DNA from: Pseudogulbenkiania ferrooxidans 2002
Lineage (GTDB): Bacteria; Pseudomonadota; Gammaproteobacteria; Burkholderiales; Chromobacteriaceae
Length of the DNA: 64,000 bases
Assembly: GCF_000174355.1 (NCBI RefSeq)
Contig: NZ_ACIS01000003.1
Span: forward strand, 62,001-126,000
Direction of reading: 5' to 3'
The translations under genes were made by a program, and so were the position numbers. Positions 18,479 to 27,230 of the stretch are shown one piece after another. The notes below the pieces were generated by a model. It was not told where the DNA came from. It saw only the letters and a program-made list of their open reading frames with translations, and made no database searches. The number at the start of each line of letters is the position of its first letter. The stretch's first letter is position 1.

Positions 18479-18542
18479 TAATCAAGTGATTGTTTAACAA
18501 TTGTTAAGACGCCGGAATTCACGGCAACCCTGCGTCTATAAT
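18479..18542 (+). promoter_or_regulatory. Promoter region of the OmpA-like lipoprotein with two dyads
   Basis: A consensus -10 TATAAT lies at 18537-18542. Upstream stand two perfect dyads: AATCA-AG-TGATT (18479-18490) and the 14-base palindrome TTAACAATTGTTAA (18494-18507). No good -35 is 17 bases before the -10, so an activator may bind the dyads. Confidence 0.5.
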
Positions 18543-18682
18543 CCCGCCCAAGTTGGACCCAGGCAGCGCCGCGGCAAACCGGTCGTCCCGTGCTAGCGGC
18601 TGCACCCACCCTGCCATCATCCCCAGGTCACGCCACGCGCACGCCTGTCCCGATTCCCGACTGTTACTCAGTGGAGGCTCTC

Positions 18683-19339
18683 ATGTTCAAACACTCGAAA
18701 ACCCTGCTCACCGCCGCCGTCGCCCTGAGCGTCGGCCTCGCCGCCTGCACCACCAACCCGCAGACCGGCCAAAGCCAGATGAGCAAGACTGCCATGTACG
18801 GCCTCGGTGCCGCCGCCGCCTGCGGCATTGCCGGTGCCGCCACCCACGGCAGCAAGGGCGCACGCAACGCGGCGCTGGGCTGCGGCATCGTCGGCGCCGG
18901 CGTGGGCGCCTACATGGACTATCAGGAAAAACAGCTGCGCGACAAGCTGGCCAACACCCAGGTCGGCGTCGACCGCGTCGGCGACCAGATCAAGCTGACC
19001 ATGCCGGACAACATCACCTTCGCCGTCAACAGCGCCGAGCTGCAGCCTTCCGTACGCACGGCGCTGACCGATGTCTCCAACGTGCTGACCCAGTACCCGG
19101 ATACCACCATCACCGTCGCCGGGCACACCGACAACACCGGCAACGTGGCCTACAACCAGACGCTGTCGCAGCGCCGTGCCCAGTCCGTCGCGGGCTTCCT
19201 GCAATCGCGTGGCGTCGCCGGCAGCCGTATCAACCCCGTCGGCTACGGCCAGAACCAGCCGATCGCCAGCAACACCACGGCCGAAGGCCGCGCCAAGAAC
19301 CGCCGCGTGGAAATCCTGATCAACCCGAAAGCCAGCTGA
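18683..19339 (+). CDS. OmpA-family outer-membrane lipoprotein (YiaD-like)
   Basis: 218-residue lipoprotein with lipobox GLAAC, a glycine-zipper segment (GLGAAAACGIAGAATHGSKG... GAGVGAYMD) and a C-terminal OmpA peptidoglycan-binding domain (ITFAVNSAELQP, VAGHTDNTGN, NQTLSQRRAQSV, GRAKNRRVEI). The start at 18683 has GGAGG upstream; the frame extends back to 18590 without support. It probably ties the outer membrane to peptidoglycan. Single-gene unit with its own promoter and terminator. Confidence 0.92.
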   Translation: MFKHSKTLLTAAVALSVGLAACTTNPQTGQSQMSKTAMYGLGAAAACGIAGAATHGSKGARNAALGCGIVGAGVGAYMDYQEKQLRDKLANTQVGVDRVGDQIKLTMPDNITFAVNSAELQPSVRTALTDVSNVLTQYPDTTITVAGHTDNTGNVAYNQTLSQRRAQSVAGFLQSRGVAGSRINPVGYGQNQPIASNTTAEGRAKNRRVEILINPKAS

Positions 19340-19363
19340 TCGCAGCATCCGGCATGACAATCC

Positions 19364-19392
19364 AACCGGAGGCGTGTCCTCCGGTTTTTTGT
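19364..19392 (+). terminator. Rho-independent terminator of the OmpA-like gene
   Basis: AACCGGAGG, loop CGTGT, CCTCCGGTT then TTTTGTTTT. Confidence 0.92.
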
Positions 19393-19409
19393 TTTCGCCA
19401 GCGGCGGGC

Positions 19410-19438
19410 AAAAAAAAGGCCGACGAATAGTCGGCCTT
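19410..19438 (-). terminator. Minus-strand Rho-independent terminator without a known gene
   Basis: AAGGCCGAC, loop, GTCGGCCTT followed on the minus strand by a run of eight T (A run at 19410-19417). It faces the region 19440-19760, where no protein gene is convincing. Confidence 0.85.
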
Positions 19439-19760
19439 AAAAACGCTCAGTAATGGAGGAACTACAATAAAACGCCCGCAAAGCAGCGCCCTGCGGAACC
19501 TGACCACACTGCCGCAAGGCGGCAATGCACAGATCCAGGGTGGCTATGCCACCCGTCCTGTCCCCAAACATGGGGCCAGAACAACATTCGTTCAAGTCTA
19601 ACCTTGCCAGGCTGTGCCCGGCTGAAGCATGCCCCAGAAGGGCAACAGCGCTGGCAGGTATCGACTCACAGCAAGGAGGAAGATCAGCGACAGTCTTCTG
19701 CGCCAACCCCACACACCCTCCTGCTGCACAACACACACAACACACAGGGAGAGCTCGTAG
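19410..19760 (-). ncRNA. Candidate structured non-coding RNA
   Basis: Minus-strand region ending at a strong terminator and holding successive GC stems. In transcript order these are a long irregular hairpin with outer stem ACCTGCCAG/CTGGCAAGGT (19656-19599) and inner GCTGTTGCCC/GGGCACAGC; CCCCA/TGGGG-type stem near 19576-19562; GGGTGGC-ATA-GCCACCC near 19554-19538; TGCCGC-CTT-GCGGCA near 19524-19510; and CCGCA/TGCGG near 19495-19475. A TATACT box near 19765-19760 could be its -10. The only long frame (102 residues, Cys-rich) has no family character. It is not tmRNA or RNase P RNA by the motifs I know, and does not carry a 4.5S RNA tetraloop. The 5' end is a guess. Confidence 0.5.
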
Positions 19761-19832
19761 TATAGTGAGCCGTAATCCATTCTAGAAATGAATTAAAATT
19801 ATCGTTACCATTCACTAACGGAATGCACCAAC

Positions 19833-20723
19833 ATGGACATCAAAGCGCTGCGTTATTTCATTGAAGTAGTGCGCCGTCAAAGTTTTACCCGCGCCGCCGA
19901 TGCCCTGTTCGTGACCCAGCCGACCATCAGCAAGATGGTCAAGCACCTGGAAGAAGAACTCGGCGTGCCGCTGATCATCCGCGAGGGACGCAGCTTCCAG
20001 CTGAGCGATGCCGGCAAGGTCGCCTACGAGCGCGGACAAGATGTGCTGGCCGCCATGAGCCGCCTGAAAACCGAGCTGTCGGATCTCTCGGCGCTGACCC
20101 GCGGCGAGCTCATCGTCGGCCTGCCGCCGATGGTCGGCGGCGCCTTCTTCGCGCCGGTGGTCAGCTCGTTCCGCGCTCACTACCCCAACGTCGAACTGAA
20201 GATGGTCGAATACGGTGCGCGCTCGATCGAGAGCAACATCCGTTCCGGCCAGCTGGAAATCGGCGTAGCGGTGCTGCCGGTCGATCGCCAGGTGTTCAAT
20301 ACCTTCAGCTTCGTGCGTGACCGCCTGTGCCTGGTGGCTCCCGACCAGTCGCGCTGGCACGGCCAACGCAATATCAAGCTCGCCGACATCGCCGACGAGC
20401 CGATCGTGTTCTACCCCGAGGACTTCTCGCTCTCCACCCTGGTCAGCCAAGGCTTTCGCCGCCTGGGCAAAACCATCCATATCGCCGGACGCAGTGCCCA
20501 CTGGGACTTCATCGCCGCCATGGTGGAAGCCCGCCTCGGTATCGCGCTGCTACCGGAAAGCGTGGCGGCCCGGTTGTACGGGCGCCCCTTCGACGTCATC
20601 CCGCTCGACGAGAAGGAGATCATCTGGCACCTGGCACTGATCTGGCAAAAGGATGTCTATCTCTCACACGCCGCGCGCGCCTGGATCCAGATGTCGCGTG
20701 ACATGCTGGGTAGCCTGGAATAG
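19833..20723 (+). CDS. LysR-family transcriptional regulator
   Basis: 296 residues. The N-terminal winged helix-turn-helix is in residues 1-60 (DIKALRYFIEVVRRQSFTRAA, FVTQPTISKMVKHLEEELG), followed by a periplasmic-binding-protein-like effector domain with the RGELIVGLPPMVGG start. The HTH helix resembles the CidR/CynR branch. Target and effector are unknown. The downstream LEA-type lipoprotein gene, 13 bases away, is probably co-transcribed. Confidence 0.88.
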   Translation: MDIKALRYFIEVVRRQSFTRAADALFVTQPTISKMVKHLEEELGVPLIIREGRSFQLSDAGKVAYERGQDVLAAMSRLKTELSDLSALTRGELIVGLPPMVGGAFFAPVVSSFRAHYPNVELKMVEYGARSIESNIRSGQLEIGVAVLPVDRQVFNTFSFVRDRLCLVAPDQSRWHGQRNIKLADIADEPIVFYPEDFSLSTLVSQGFRRLGKTIHIAGRSAHWDFIAAMVEARLGIALLPESVAARLYGRPFDVIPLDEKEIIWHLALIWQKDVYLSHAARAWIQMSRDMLGSLE

Positions 20724-20736
20724 ACGAGGAAGCACG

Positions 20737-21180
20737 ATGAAAACCCTGAAACTGCTGTTGCTCAGCCTGCTGCTGGCCGCCTGTTCGACTCTCTCCTGGC
20801 AAAAGCCGCAGGTGTCGATTGCCGACATCGAGCCCGGCAAGAGCACGCTGTTCGAGCAGACCTTCACCCTCACCCTGCGGCTGCAGAACCCGAACAACTA
20901 CACCCTCTCGGCGAAAGGGCTGGTATTCGACGTCGCCGTCGGCGGCGAGAAACTGGCACGCGGGGTCAGCCCCCAGGCGATCCAGGTCGCGGCGCTGAGC
21001 GAAAGCCTGGTCAAGGTCGAGTTGCACACCAGCACCCGCCACTGGCTGAAACAGGTCGGTCGCCTGCTGGAACACCCGGACAGCACGCTGGACTATGAAA
21101 TCAACGGCCAGCTGCAAGATATCAACGGTCTGGGCACGCTGCCGTTCAGCAGCAAGGGCGAATGGAGCCGCCCGCATTGA
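20737..21180 (+). CDS. LEA type 2 (WHy-domain) lipoprotein
   Basis: 147-residue lipoprotein with lipobox LLAAC (Cys16) from the ATG at 20737, which has a GAGGA ribosome site. The mature region (VSIADIEPGKSTLFEQTFTL...RLQNPNNYTLSAKGLVFDV) matches the LEA-14/WHy pattern: a beta domain with the conserved NPN motif. Such proteins are linked to desiccation or envelope stress; the function in Gram-negative bacteria is not settled. It follows the LysR gene closely. Confidence 0.8.
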   Translation: MKTLKLLLLSLLLAACSTLSWQKPQVSIADIEPGKSTLFEQTFTLTLRLQNPNNYTLSAKGLVFDVAVGGEKLARGVSPQAIQVAALSESLVKVELHTSTRHWLKQVGRLLEHPDSTLDYEINGQLQDINGLGTLPFSSKGEWSRPH

Positions 21181-21191
21181 ACAAGGCTGGC

Positions 21192-21221
21192 GCCAGGAGA
21201 CCGGGGCTTGCCCCTCCTGGC
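21192..21221. terminator. Hairpin between convergent LEA lipoprotein and LysR genes
   Basis: GCCAGGA...TCCTGGC with an inner GGGG-CTTG-CCCC stem. No T tract on either side, so function is uncertain. Confidence 0.4.
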
Positions 21222-21279
21222 AGCAGCGCTCCCGCCCTCCAGCGCGGCGCCTTCCCGTGAAAGACGGGCGAGCCAGGCC

Positions 21280-22197
21280 TTACAAGAGAGAGTCGGCCTT
21301 GCTCGCCCAGGCGCGCAGCGACTCCAGAAACAGCCTAACCCGCCTGGGCTGCCCGCTGGTCGCATAGACAGCATGCATTTGCGGATCCTGGCCACGGGAA
21401 GAGGTCACCCGATAATCCGGGCAGACTTTGACGAGAGCCCCCTCCTTGACCGCCGGCGCCGCCAGCCAACTGGCCAATCGGGCAATCCCCACGCCATGCC
21501 GCGCCGCCAGATACACCGCGACGCCCGAATTGAAACGGTAGCGGGGCTCTACCTTGCTGCGGAACTGCCTCCCCTCCGAGACGAAATACCAGTCCTTCAG
21601 GATGCGAGGCGCCGTGTGCACGATGAGCTCATGCTCCACCAGTTCGTCGGGCGACACGGGTAGCCCACGCCGGCGGATGTAGTCCGGGCTGGCAAACAGA
21701 TGACGGCGGTAATCCCACAAGGGGAAACCGATCAGTTCGCTGTCTTGGGGAAATGCCCCGCGTATCGCAAAATCCAGCTTTTCCCGGATCGGGTCCAGCA
21801 GTTCGTCACTGAAACGCACATCGATGCGCACATCGGGGTGCTGGGTGGCGAACTCGGCGATCACCCCCGGCAACACGCCGATGGCGAGGTTTTCCGGTGC
21901 GGCACACCGTATCCAGCCCTGCGCCGCCGCGCCGAGGCCCGCTAATTCCTCCTGAGCCTCCACCTGCAAATCCAGCATCTGCCTGGCGTAGGTGTAATAA
22001 CTCTCCCCCGCCGCGGTCAGGCTCACCAATTTCTGCGAGCGCTGCAGCAGAGTACTGCCGACCTCGTATTCCAAGGCCTGAATCGCCCGCGTCACGGCGC
22101 TGGGAGAGCGCCCCAACAGCCGGGCGGCGGCGACAAAGCTGCGCTTTTCAGCCACGGTACAGAACACACTGATTTCCCACAGCAAGGGTAACTGCAT
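21280..22197 (-). CDS. LysR-family transcriptional regulator, divergent from a TSUP exporter
   Basis: 305 residues. HTH is in residues 1-62 (LLWEISVFCTVAEKRSFVAAARLLGRSPSAVTRAIQALEYEVG); the effector domain resembles the group related to CrgA/AaeR-type LysRs (WIRCAAPENLAIGVLPGVIAEF...FAIRGAFPQDSELIGFPL). It is transcribed away from the TSUP gene with operator-like dyads between them, so it probably controls itself and the exporter. Confidence 0.88.
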   Translation of the reverse strand: MQLPLLWEISVFCTVAEKRSFVAAARLLGRSPSAVTRAIQALEYEVGSTLLQRSQKLVSLTAAGESYYTYARQMLDLQVEAQEELAGLGAAAQGWIRCAAPENLAIGVLPGVIAEFATQHPDVRIDVRFSDELLDPIREKLDFAIRGAFPQDSELIGFPLWDYRRHLFASPDYIRRRGLPVSPDELVEHELIVHTAPRILKDWYFVSEGRQFRSKVEPRYRFNSGVAVYLAARHGVGIARLASWLAAPAVKEGALVKVCPDYRVTSSRGQDPQMHAVYATSGQPRRVRLFLESLRAWASKADSLL

Positions 22198-22210
22198 CGG
22201 CCCTCTTTCA

Positions 22211-22244
22211 TTGCAATTAACGCAACACGATATTGCAACACAAT
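22211..22244. promoter_or_regulatory. LysR operator-like dyads between divergent genes
   Basis: TTGCAATTAACGCAA (TTGC-N7-GCAA, the T-N11-A LysR pattern) at 22211-22225 and ATTG-N5-CAAT at 22232-22244, just upstream of the lysR start. Confidence 0.6.
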
Positions 22245-22330
22245 CCGGGCTGCTCTTCTATACTCGCCGCCAATCGGTTCCTGGCATCCTGCCGCCGGGG
22301 CCATGCCATCACATCGTTCAGAGCGATACC

Positions 22331-23092
22331 ATGCTGACCTTGACCTTGCTATGCGGTTTTGCCTTCTGTGCCGGACTGATCGATGCCGCCGTCGGTGGTG
22401 GCGGCCTGATCCAGATTCCGGCGTTGTTCAACATCCTGCCTGCCGTGCCGTCCGCCACACTGCTCGGTACCAACAAGCTGGCGTCGGCCAGCGGCACCTC
22501 GCTCGCGGCCCGCTCCTTCATCGGCAGAGTAGCGATTCCCTGGAGCCTGGTGCTGCCAGCCGCCCTCAGCGCCTTTGCCATGGCGTTTTTGGGCGCCGCC
22601 GCCGTGTCGGCGGTACCGACGGCGGTGCTGCGCCCGCTGGTACTGGTGCTCATCGTCGCCATGGCGCTCTATACCTTTTTCAAGAAGGACTTCGGCGCGG
22701 TGCGGCGCCCGCTCTCGGTGGGCTGGCGCGAGCGTCTGCTGTCACTGCTGGTCGGCGGGGCGATCGGCTTTTATGACGGGCTGTTCGGCCCTGGCACCGG
22801 CAGCTTCCTGATCTTTCTGTTTATCCGCTGCTTTGCCTTCGACTTCCTGCAGGCTTCCGCCTCCGCCAAACTGGTGAACCTGGCCACCAACATTGCCGCA
22901 CTGTGTTTTTTCGTCCCCACAGGCAAGGTGCTGTATGGCGTCGCTGCTCCGATGGCACTCAGCAACATGGTGGGGGCTTGGGTCGGAACCCGCATCGCCA
23001 TGAAACGCGGCACCGCGTTCATCCGCATGCTGTTCCTGTGCCTGCTAGCCATCCTGATCGTCAAGCTCGGCTACGACATGATCAAGGCTTGA
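22331..23092 (+). CDS. TSUP (TauE/SafE) family membrane transporter
   Basis: 253-residue protein with about eight membrane helices in two repeats. The family glycine-rich motif is in LIDAAVGGGGLIQIPAL and repeats as GFYDGLFGPGTGSFLIF. TSUP proteins move sulfonates, sulfite or sulfur-containing organic anions, often outward. The ATG at 22331 follows a weak ribosome site; the frame opens earlier at 22211 within the operator region, so the later start is preferred. Confidence 0.85.
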   Translation: MLTLTLLCGFAFCAGLIDAAVGGGGLIQIPALFNILPAVPSATLLGTNKLASASGTSLAARSFIGRVAIPWSLVLPAALSAFAMAFLGAAAVSAVPTAVLRPLVLVLIVAMALYTFFKKDFGAVRRPLSVGWRERLLSLLVGGAIGFYDGLFGPGTGSFLIFLFIRCFAFDFLQASASAKLVNLATNIAALCFFVPTGKVLYGVAAPMALSNMVGAWVGTRIAMKRGTAFIRMLFLCLLAILIVKLGYDMIKA

Positions 23093-23213
23093 CCCCCGGC
23101 TTCGGGCTCTTGCCATGACCTCGCCGGCTCCCGGCCACGCAGCCCCCTGGCAAGCGGGTAGACATCCTGCGACGGCAGACACGGCAGGGCCGGAAAATCC
23201 ATCTAGAAAAGAA

Positions 23214-23246
23214 GAGCCGGCGGCCAGCCCGCCGGTCTCGTTTTTC
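23214..23246 (+). terminator. Terminator after the TSUP gene
   Basis: GAGCCGGCGG, loop, CCGCCGGTCTC (one bulge) followed by GTTTTT. Confidence 0.75.
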
Positions 23247-23252
23247 CATAAA

Positions 23253-23279
23253 AAAACGCCACCTTTCCGGTGGCGTTTT
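23253..23279. terminator. Bidirectional terminator, downstream end of the sucCD transcript
   Basis: AAAACGCCACC, loop TTTCC, GGTGGCGTTTT; symmetrical A and T runs serve both strands. Confidence 0.92.
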
Positions 23280-23304
23280 GCTTGGATCTGGCAGTCGTGA
23301 CGAC

Positions 23305-24189
23305 TTAGATCATGCCCTTGCTTTTCAGCAGTTCGAACATGGTCTTGCCGATTTCGGCCGGGCTGCGGGTGTAGGCGATGCCAGCTTGCTCAAAAGCCTT
23401 GAACTTCTCTTCGGCGGTACCCTTGCCGCCGGAGATGATGGCACCGGCATGGCCCATGCGCTTGCCCTTCGGCGCGGTAACGCCGGCGATGTAACCCACA
23501 ACCGGCTTGGTCACGTAGGCCTTGGCGAACTCGGCCGCTTCCTCTTCGGCGGAACCGCCGATTTCACCGATCATCACGATGGCGTCGGTGTCCGGATCGT
23601 CCTGGAACAGCTTCAGTGCGTCGATGTGGCTGGTGCCCGGGATCGGGTCGCCGCCGATACCGATACACGTGGACTGCCCCAGGCCCAGGGCGGTGGTCTG
23701 CGCTACGGCTTCGTAGGTCAGGGTGCCGGAACGGGACACGATGCCGATGCGGCCCGGGTTGTGGATGTGCCACGGCATGATGCCGATCTTGCACTCGCCC
23801 GGGGTGATGATGCCGGGGCAGTTCGGCCCGATCAGGCGGATGCCGGCTTCGTCGACGGCTTTCTTCACGTACAGCATGTCGAGGGTCGGCACGCCTTCGG
23901 TGATGCAGACGATCAGCTTCACGCCGGCGTCCACGGCTTCCAGGATGGAGTCCTTGGCAAACGCTGCCGGTACGTAGATCACCGAGGCGTCAGCCTGGGT
24001 CTGGCGTACGGCATCCTTCATGGTGTTGAACACCGGCAGGCCCAGGTGCTCGGAACCGCCCTTACCCGGGGTCACGCCACCAACGACCTTGGTGCCGACC
24101 TTCAGCGCTTGTTCGGCGTGGAAAGTCCCGTTCTTGCCGGTGAAACCTTGCACCAGCACTTTCGTATCTTTGTTGACCAATACGCTCAT
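23305..24189 (-). CDS. sucD: Succinyl-CoA synthetase alpha subunit
   Basis: Catalyses succinyl-CoA to succinate with nucleotide phosphorylation, with SucC. 294 residues; CoA-binding Rossmann domain at the start ([17 protein letters not shown]), [17 protein letters not shown], and the phosphorylated His in [15 protein letters not shown] near residue 246. Last gene of the sdh-suc block and followed by a terminator. Confidence 0.97.
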   Translation of the reverse strand: MSVLVNKDTKVLVQGFTGKNGTFHAEQALKVGTKVVGGVTPGKGGSEHLGLPVFNTMKDAVRQTQADASVIYVPAAFAKDSILEAVDAGVKLIVCITEGVPTLDMLYVKKAVDEAGIRLIGPNCPGIITPGECKIGIMPWHIHNPGRIGIVSRSGTLTYEAVAQTTALGLGQSTCIGIGGDPIPGTSHIDALKLFQDDPDTDAIVMIGEIGGSAEEEAAEFAKAYVTKPVVGYIAGVTAPKGKRMGHAGAIISGGKGTAEEKFKAFEQAGIAYTRSPAEIGKTMFELLKSKGMI

Positions 24190-24216
24190 TTTGAAATCCT
24201 TATGCGGTGCAGGTGA

Positions 24217-25386
24217 TTAGAGGGCGGCGACGGCAGCAACGATCTTCTCGGCTGCGTCGTTCAGGCCCTGGGCGGAGGTCAGCTTCAGACCGGATTCGTC
24301 CAGGATCTTGGCGCCCAGCTCGGCGTTGTTGCCTTCCAAGCGCACAACGACCGGCACGGTCACGTTCACTTCCTTCACGGCAGCAATGATCGCCTCGGCA
24401 ATCATGTCGCAACGCACGATACCGCCGAAGATGTTGATCAGCACACCCTTCACCGAGGTATCGGCCAGGATCAGCTTGAACGCCTCGATCACGCGCTCCT
24501 TGGTGGCGCCACCGCCCACGTCCAGGAAGTTGGCCGGCTGGCCGCCCTTCAGCTTGATGATGTCCATGGTGGCCATCGCCAGACCGGCACCGTTCACCAT
24601 GCAGCCGATGTTGCCTTCCAGGGCTACGTAGTTCAGGTCGAACTCGGAAGCCTTCACTTCGCGTTCGTTTTCCTGCGACTTGTCGCGCTGGGCCAGCAGT
24701 TCCGGGTGACGGTACAGGGCGTTGGAGTCGAGGTTGATCTTGCCGTCGACGCAAGCCAGTTCGCCGTTTTCACGCAGCGCCAGCGGGTTCACTTCGAACA
24801 GGGCGAAATCGTTGGCCACGAAGGCTTCGTAGGCGCCCAGCATCAGCTTGGTGAATTCGCCAACCTGCTTGCCAGAGAGGCCCAGGGCAAACGCGCAGTC
24901 GCGAGCCTGGAACGGCTGCATGCCGACCAGCGGGTTCACTTCGACCTTGATGATCTTTTCCGGGGTTTCTTCGGCGACCTTCTCGATTTCCACACCGCCT
25001 TCGGTGGACACCATGAACACCACGCGCTGGGAACCGCGGTCAACCACGGCGCCCAGGTACAGTTCGCGCTGTACCGGGTACATGTCTTCGCACACCAGCA
25101 CGCTGTTCACCGGCTGACCGGCGGCGTCGGTCTGATAGGTCACCAGATTGGTGCCGATCAGGGTCTTGGCGACTTCGGCGGCTTCTTCGCGGCTCTTCAC
25201 CACTTTCACGCCACCTGCCTTGCCACGGCCACCGGCGTGGACCTGGGCCTTCACAACGGCAAACTTGCCACCCAGCTTGTCGTAAGCAGCGGCGGCTTCT
25301 TCCGGCGAGTGAGCCAGAATGCCTTGTTGCACCGGCAGGCCGTACTTGGCCAGCAGCTCTTTCGCTTGGTATTCGTGCAGGTTCAT
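24217..25386 (-). CDS. sucC: Succinyl-CoA synthetase beta subunit
   Basis: 389-residue partner of SucD. N-terminal ATP-grasp domain ([36 protein letters not shown]) and C-terminal ligase domain ([17 protein letters not shown]). It is 27 bases upstream of sucD. Unlike its neighbours it is set off from lpdA by a 280-base gap with hairpins and repeats. Confidence 0.97.
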   Translation of the reverse strand: MNLHEYQAKELLAKYGLPVQQGILAHSPEEAAAAYDKLGGKFAVVKAQVHAGGRGKAGGVKVVKSREEAAEVAKTLIGTNLVTYQTDAAGQPVNSVLVCEDMYPVQRELYLGAVVDRGSQRVVFMVSTEGGVEIEKVAEETPEKIIKVEVNPLVGMQPFQARDCAFALGLSGKQVGEFTKLMLGAYEAFVANDFALFEVNPLALRENGELACVDGKINLDSNALYRHPELLAQRDKSQENEREVKASEFDLNYVALEGNIGCMVNGAGLAMATMDIIKLKGGQPANFLDVGGGATKERVIEAFKLILADTSVKGVLINIFGGIVRCDMIAEAIIAAVKEVNVTVPVVVRLEGNNAELGAKILDESGLKLTSAQGLNDAAEKIVAAVAAL

Positions 25387-25421
25387 CTATGATTTCCTTT
25401 CGGTGGATAGTCGGCGGGCCT

Positions 25422-25430
25422 TTCGGCCAA
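25422..25430 (-). repeat. TTGGCCGAA repeat copy in the sucC leader
   Basis: Extended form CAAGGTTGGCCGAA, one of the two unpaired intergenic copies, 36 bases before the sucC start. Confidence 0.8.
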
Positions 25431-25460
25431 CCTTGCTATGCCTGGGATTCTGCAAATTTA

Positions 25461-25479
25461 CCGCCCGCATCACGGGCGG
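25461..25479. terminator. GC hairpin downstream of lpdA
   Basis: CCGCCCG, loop CATCA, CGGGCGG. On the lpdA strand it is followed by TAAATTT, so at most a weak terminator or attenuator before sucC. Confidence 0.45.
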
Positions 25480-25541
25480 ATGGGTCAATCAATCCAGCGC
25501 AAGACGAGAGTTCAGACTCGGCGAGCAGAGACAAGACGAGA

Positions 25542-25602
25542 CGCTCGGAGCGCAGCAACCGGAATGTACATCAAGTACATCAGGGTTCCGAAGCGCTGAG
25601 CG
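25542..25602. repeat. Long imperfect hairpin, candidate dispersed intergenic repeat
   Basis: Nested pairings CGCTC/GAGCG, GCGC/GCGC, CGGAA/TTCCG and TGTAC/GTACA surround a five-base loop. The layout is REP/ERIC-like. Only one copy lies in this window, so dispersal is inferred from form alone. Confidence 0.5.
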
Positions 25603-25666
25603 AATATAAAATCCGCCCACCGTGCGCGCAACAGCGTCTTGACACCGTCGCCGGTTGAAAACCGTT

Positions 25667-27100
25667 TTAGCCGTGCAGCGCGCGCTTGTCTGCCGCCAGC
25701 GCCGCCTCATGTACCACTTCGGACAGCGACGGATGGGCGTGGACGATGCGTGCCAGGTCTTCACTGGCCGCCTTGAACTCCATCGACACCACGCCTTCGG
25801 TGACCAGCTCGGACACCATCGGGCCGATCATGTGCAGGCCGAGGATGCGGTCGGTCTTGGCGCAAGCCAGGATCTTCACGGTACCCTGCGCCTGGCCGAG
25901 GCCGAGCGCGCGGCCGTTGGCCGCGAAGCCGGACGTACCTTTCTTGTACTCGATGCCTTCGGCCTTGAGCTGTTCTTCGGTCTTGCCGACCCAGGCGATT
26001 TCCGGCGAGGTGTAGATCACCCACGGAATCACACCGAAGTCGACGTGAGGCTTCTGGCCGGCGATGCGCTCGGCCACGGCCACGCCCTCTTCCGACGCCT
26101 TGTGCGCCAGCATCGGGCCGCGCACCACGTCGCCGATGGCCCAGATGTTCGGCAGGTTGGTATGGCAGTGGTCATCCACCACCACGAAGCCGCGCTCGTC
26201 CATCTGCAGGCCGACGCTCTCGCCGCCCAGACCGGCGGTGTTCGGCACACGGCCGATCGACACGATCAGCTTGTCGAACTCGGCGCTGAAGGCTTCACCG
26301 TTCAGCTCGTAGTTGACGGTGACGCTGTCGGCTGCGGTCTTGATCTCGCCGATCTTCACGCCCAGCTTGATGTCGAGACCGGTGTCCTTGGTCAGCGTCT
26401 TGAAGGCTTCCTTGGCGATCTGCTGGTCGGCGGCGGCGAGGAAGGTCGGCATCGCTTCGAGGATGGTCACCTCGGCGCCCAGACGCTTCCATACCGAGCC
26501 CATTTCCAGGCCGATCACGCCGGCGCCGATCACACCCAGGCGCTTCGGCGTGGCGCTCAACGCCAGGGCACCGGCGTTGTCCAGCACCAACTGGTTGTCG
26601 ACCGGCAGACCCGGCAGCTGACGCGGGTTGGAACCGGTGGCGATGATGACGTGGGTGGCTTCCAGGGTGTCCACCACGGCACCGTTGTCGCTGACCTCGA
26701 TCACCCAGCGCTCGCCCTGGCGGCCTTTCAGACTGGCCAGGCCGTGGATGTTCGCAACCTTGTTCTTCTTGAACAGGAAAGCGATACCGCCGGCGTTCTT
26801 GGTGATGATGCCGTCCTTGCGCTTGAGCATCTCGGCGACGTCCATCTTGGCGCCGTCCACCGTGATGCCGTGCTTGGCAAAGTCGTGCTGCACGGCGTGG
26901 AAGTTTTCCGACGACTGCAGCAGGGCCTTGGACGGGATGCAGCCTACGTTCAGGCAGGTACCGCCGAGGGAAGGCTTGCCTTCCGGATTCTTGTAGGCGT
27001 CGACGCAAGCGGTGTTGAAGCCCAACTGCGCTGCGCGAATGGCGGCCACGTAGCCGCCGGGGCCGCCGCCGATGACGACGACGTCAAACTGCTGACTCAT
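25667..27100 (-). CDS. lpdA: Dihydrolipoyl dehydrogenase (E3)
   Basis: 477-residue flavoprotein reoxidising dihydrolipoamide for the 2-oxoglutarate dehydrogenase complex. FAD motif [21 protein letters not shown], redox disulfide [16 protein letters not shown] domain [16 protein letters not shown], and the C-terminal catalytic His-Glu in [15 protein letters not shown]. The ATG at 27100 has AGGGGA eleven bases upstream; the frame opens at 27226 but that part is the hairpin-rich gap. Confidence 0.97.
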   Translation of the reverse strand: MSQQFDVVVIGGGPGGYVAAIRAAQLGFNTACVDAYKNPEGKPSLGGTCLNVGCIPSKALLQSSENFHAVQHDFAKHGITVDGAKMDVAEMLKRKDGIITKNAGGIAFLFKKNKVANIHGLASLKGRQGERWVIEVSDNGAVVDTLEATHVIIATGSNPRQLPGLPVDNQLVLDNAGALALSATPKRLGVIGAGVIGLEMGSVWKRLGAEVTILEAMPTFLAAADQQIAKEAFKTLTKDTGLDIKLGVKIGEIKTAADSVTVNYELNGEAFSAEFDKLIVSIGRVPNTAGLGGESVGLQMDERGFVVVDDHCHTNLPNIWAIGDVVRGPMLAHKASEEGVAVAERIAGQKPHVDFGVIPWVIYTSPEIAWVGKTEEQLKAEGIEYKKGTSGFAANGRALGLGQAQGTVKILACAKTDRILGLHMIGPMVSELVTEGVVSMEFKAASEDLARIVHAHPSLSEVVHEAALAADKRALHG

Positions 27101-27156
27101 TGAATTCCCCTGTTTCGCGGAGGCCGGTCCAAGCAGACTGCCTGGGCCGGCTCCGT

Positions 27157-27183
27157 GTCGCCGTCTCTGCAAGAAACGGCGAC
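27157..27183. other. Hairpin in the odhB-lpdA gap
   Basis: GTCGCCGT, ten-to-eleven-base loop, ACGGCGAC. Confidence 0.5.
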
Positions 27184-27195
27184 GCACATTCGTAA

Positions 27196-27221
27196 TGCCC
27201 GGGAACGCTCGATCCCGGGCA
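27196..27221. other. Hairpin just after odhB
   Basis: TGCCCGGGA, eight-base loop, TCCCGGGCA: nine base pairs, no T tract. With the neighbouring stem it may set the relative amounts of OdhB and Lpd by protecting or terminating part of the transcript. Confidence 0.5.
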
Positions 27222-27230
27222 GGCAAGACC

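Larger units (their letters stand above)
25387..25666. other. 280-base gap between lpdA and sucC holding repeats, no gene seen
   Basis: Contains a single uptake-like repeat (25422), a GC hairpin (25461-25479) and a long imperfect hairpin (25542-25602). No convincing coding frame. Its size is unusual inside an otherwise tight TCA gene block. Confidence 0.6.

Noticed and set aside
19475-19505. 4.5S (SRP) RNA look-alike GGTCAGGTTCCGCAGGG on the minus strand
   Set aside because: It shares GGTCAGGT with 4.5S RNA but not the GGAA tetraloop or the GCAGCC asymmetric loop, so the match is probably chance.
19437-19745. Cys-rich 102-residue minus-strand frame
   Set aside because: The region is dominated by hairpins and the protein has no domain signs; a structured RNA explains it better.
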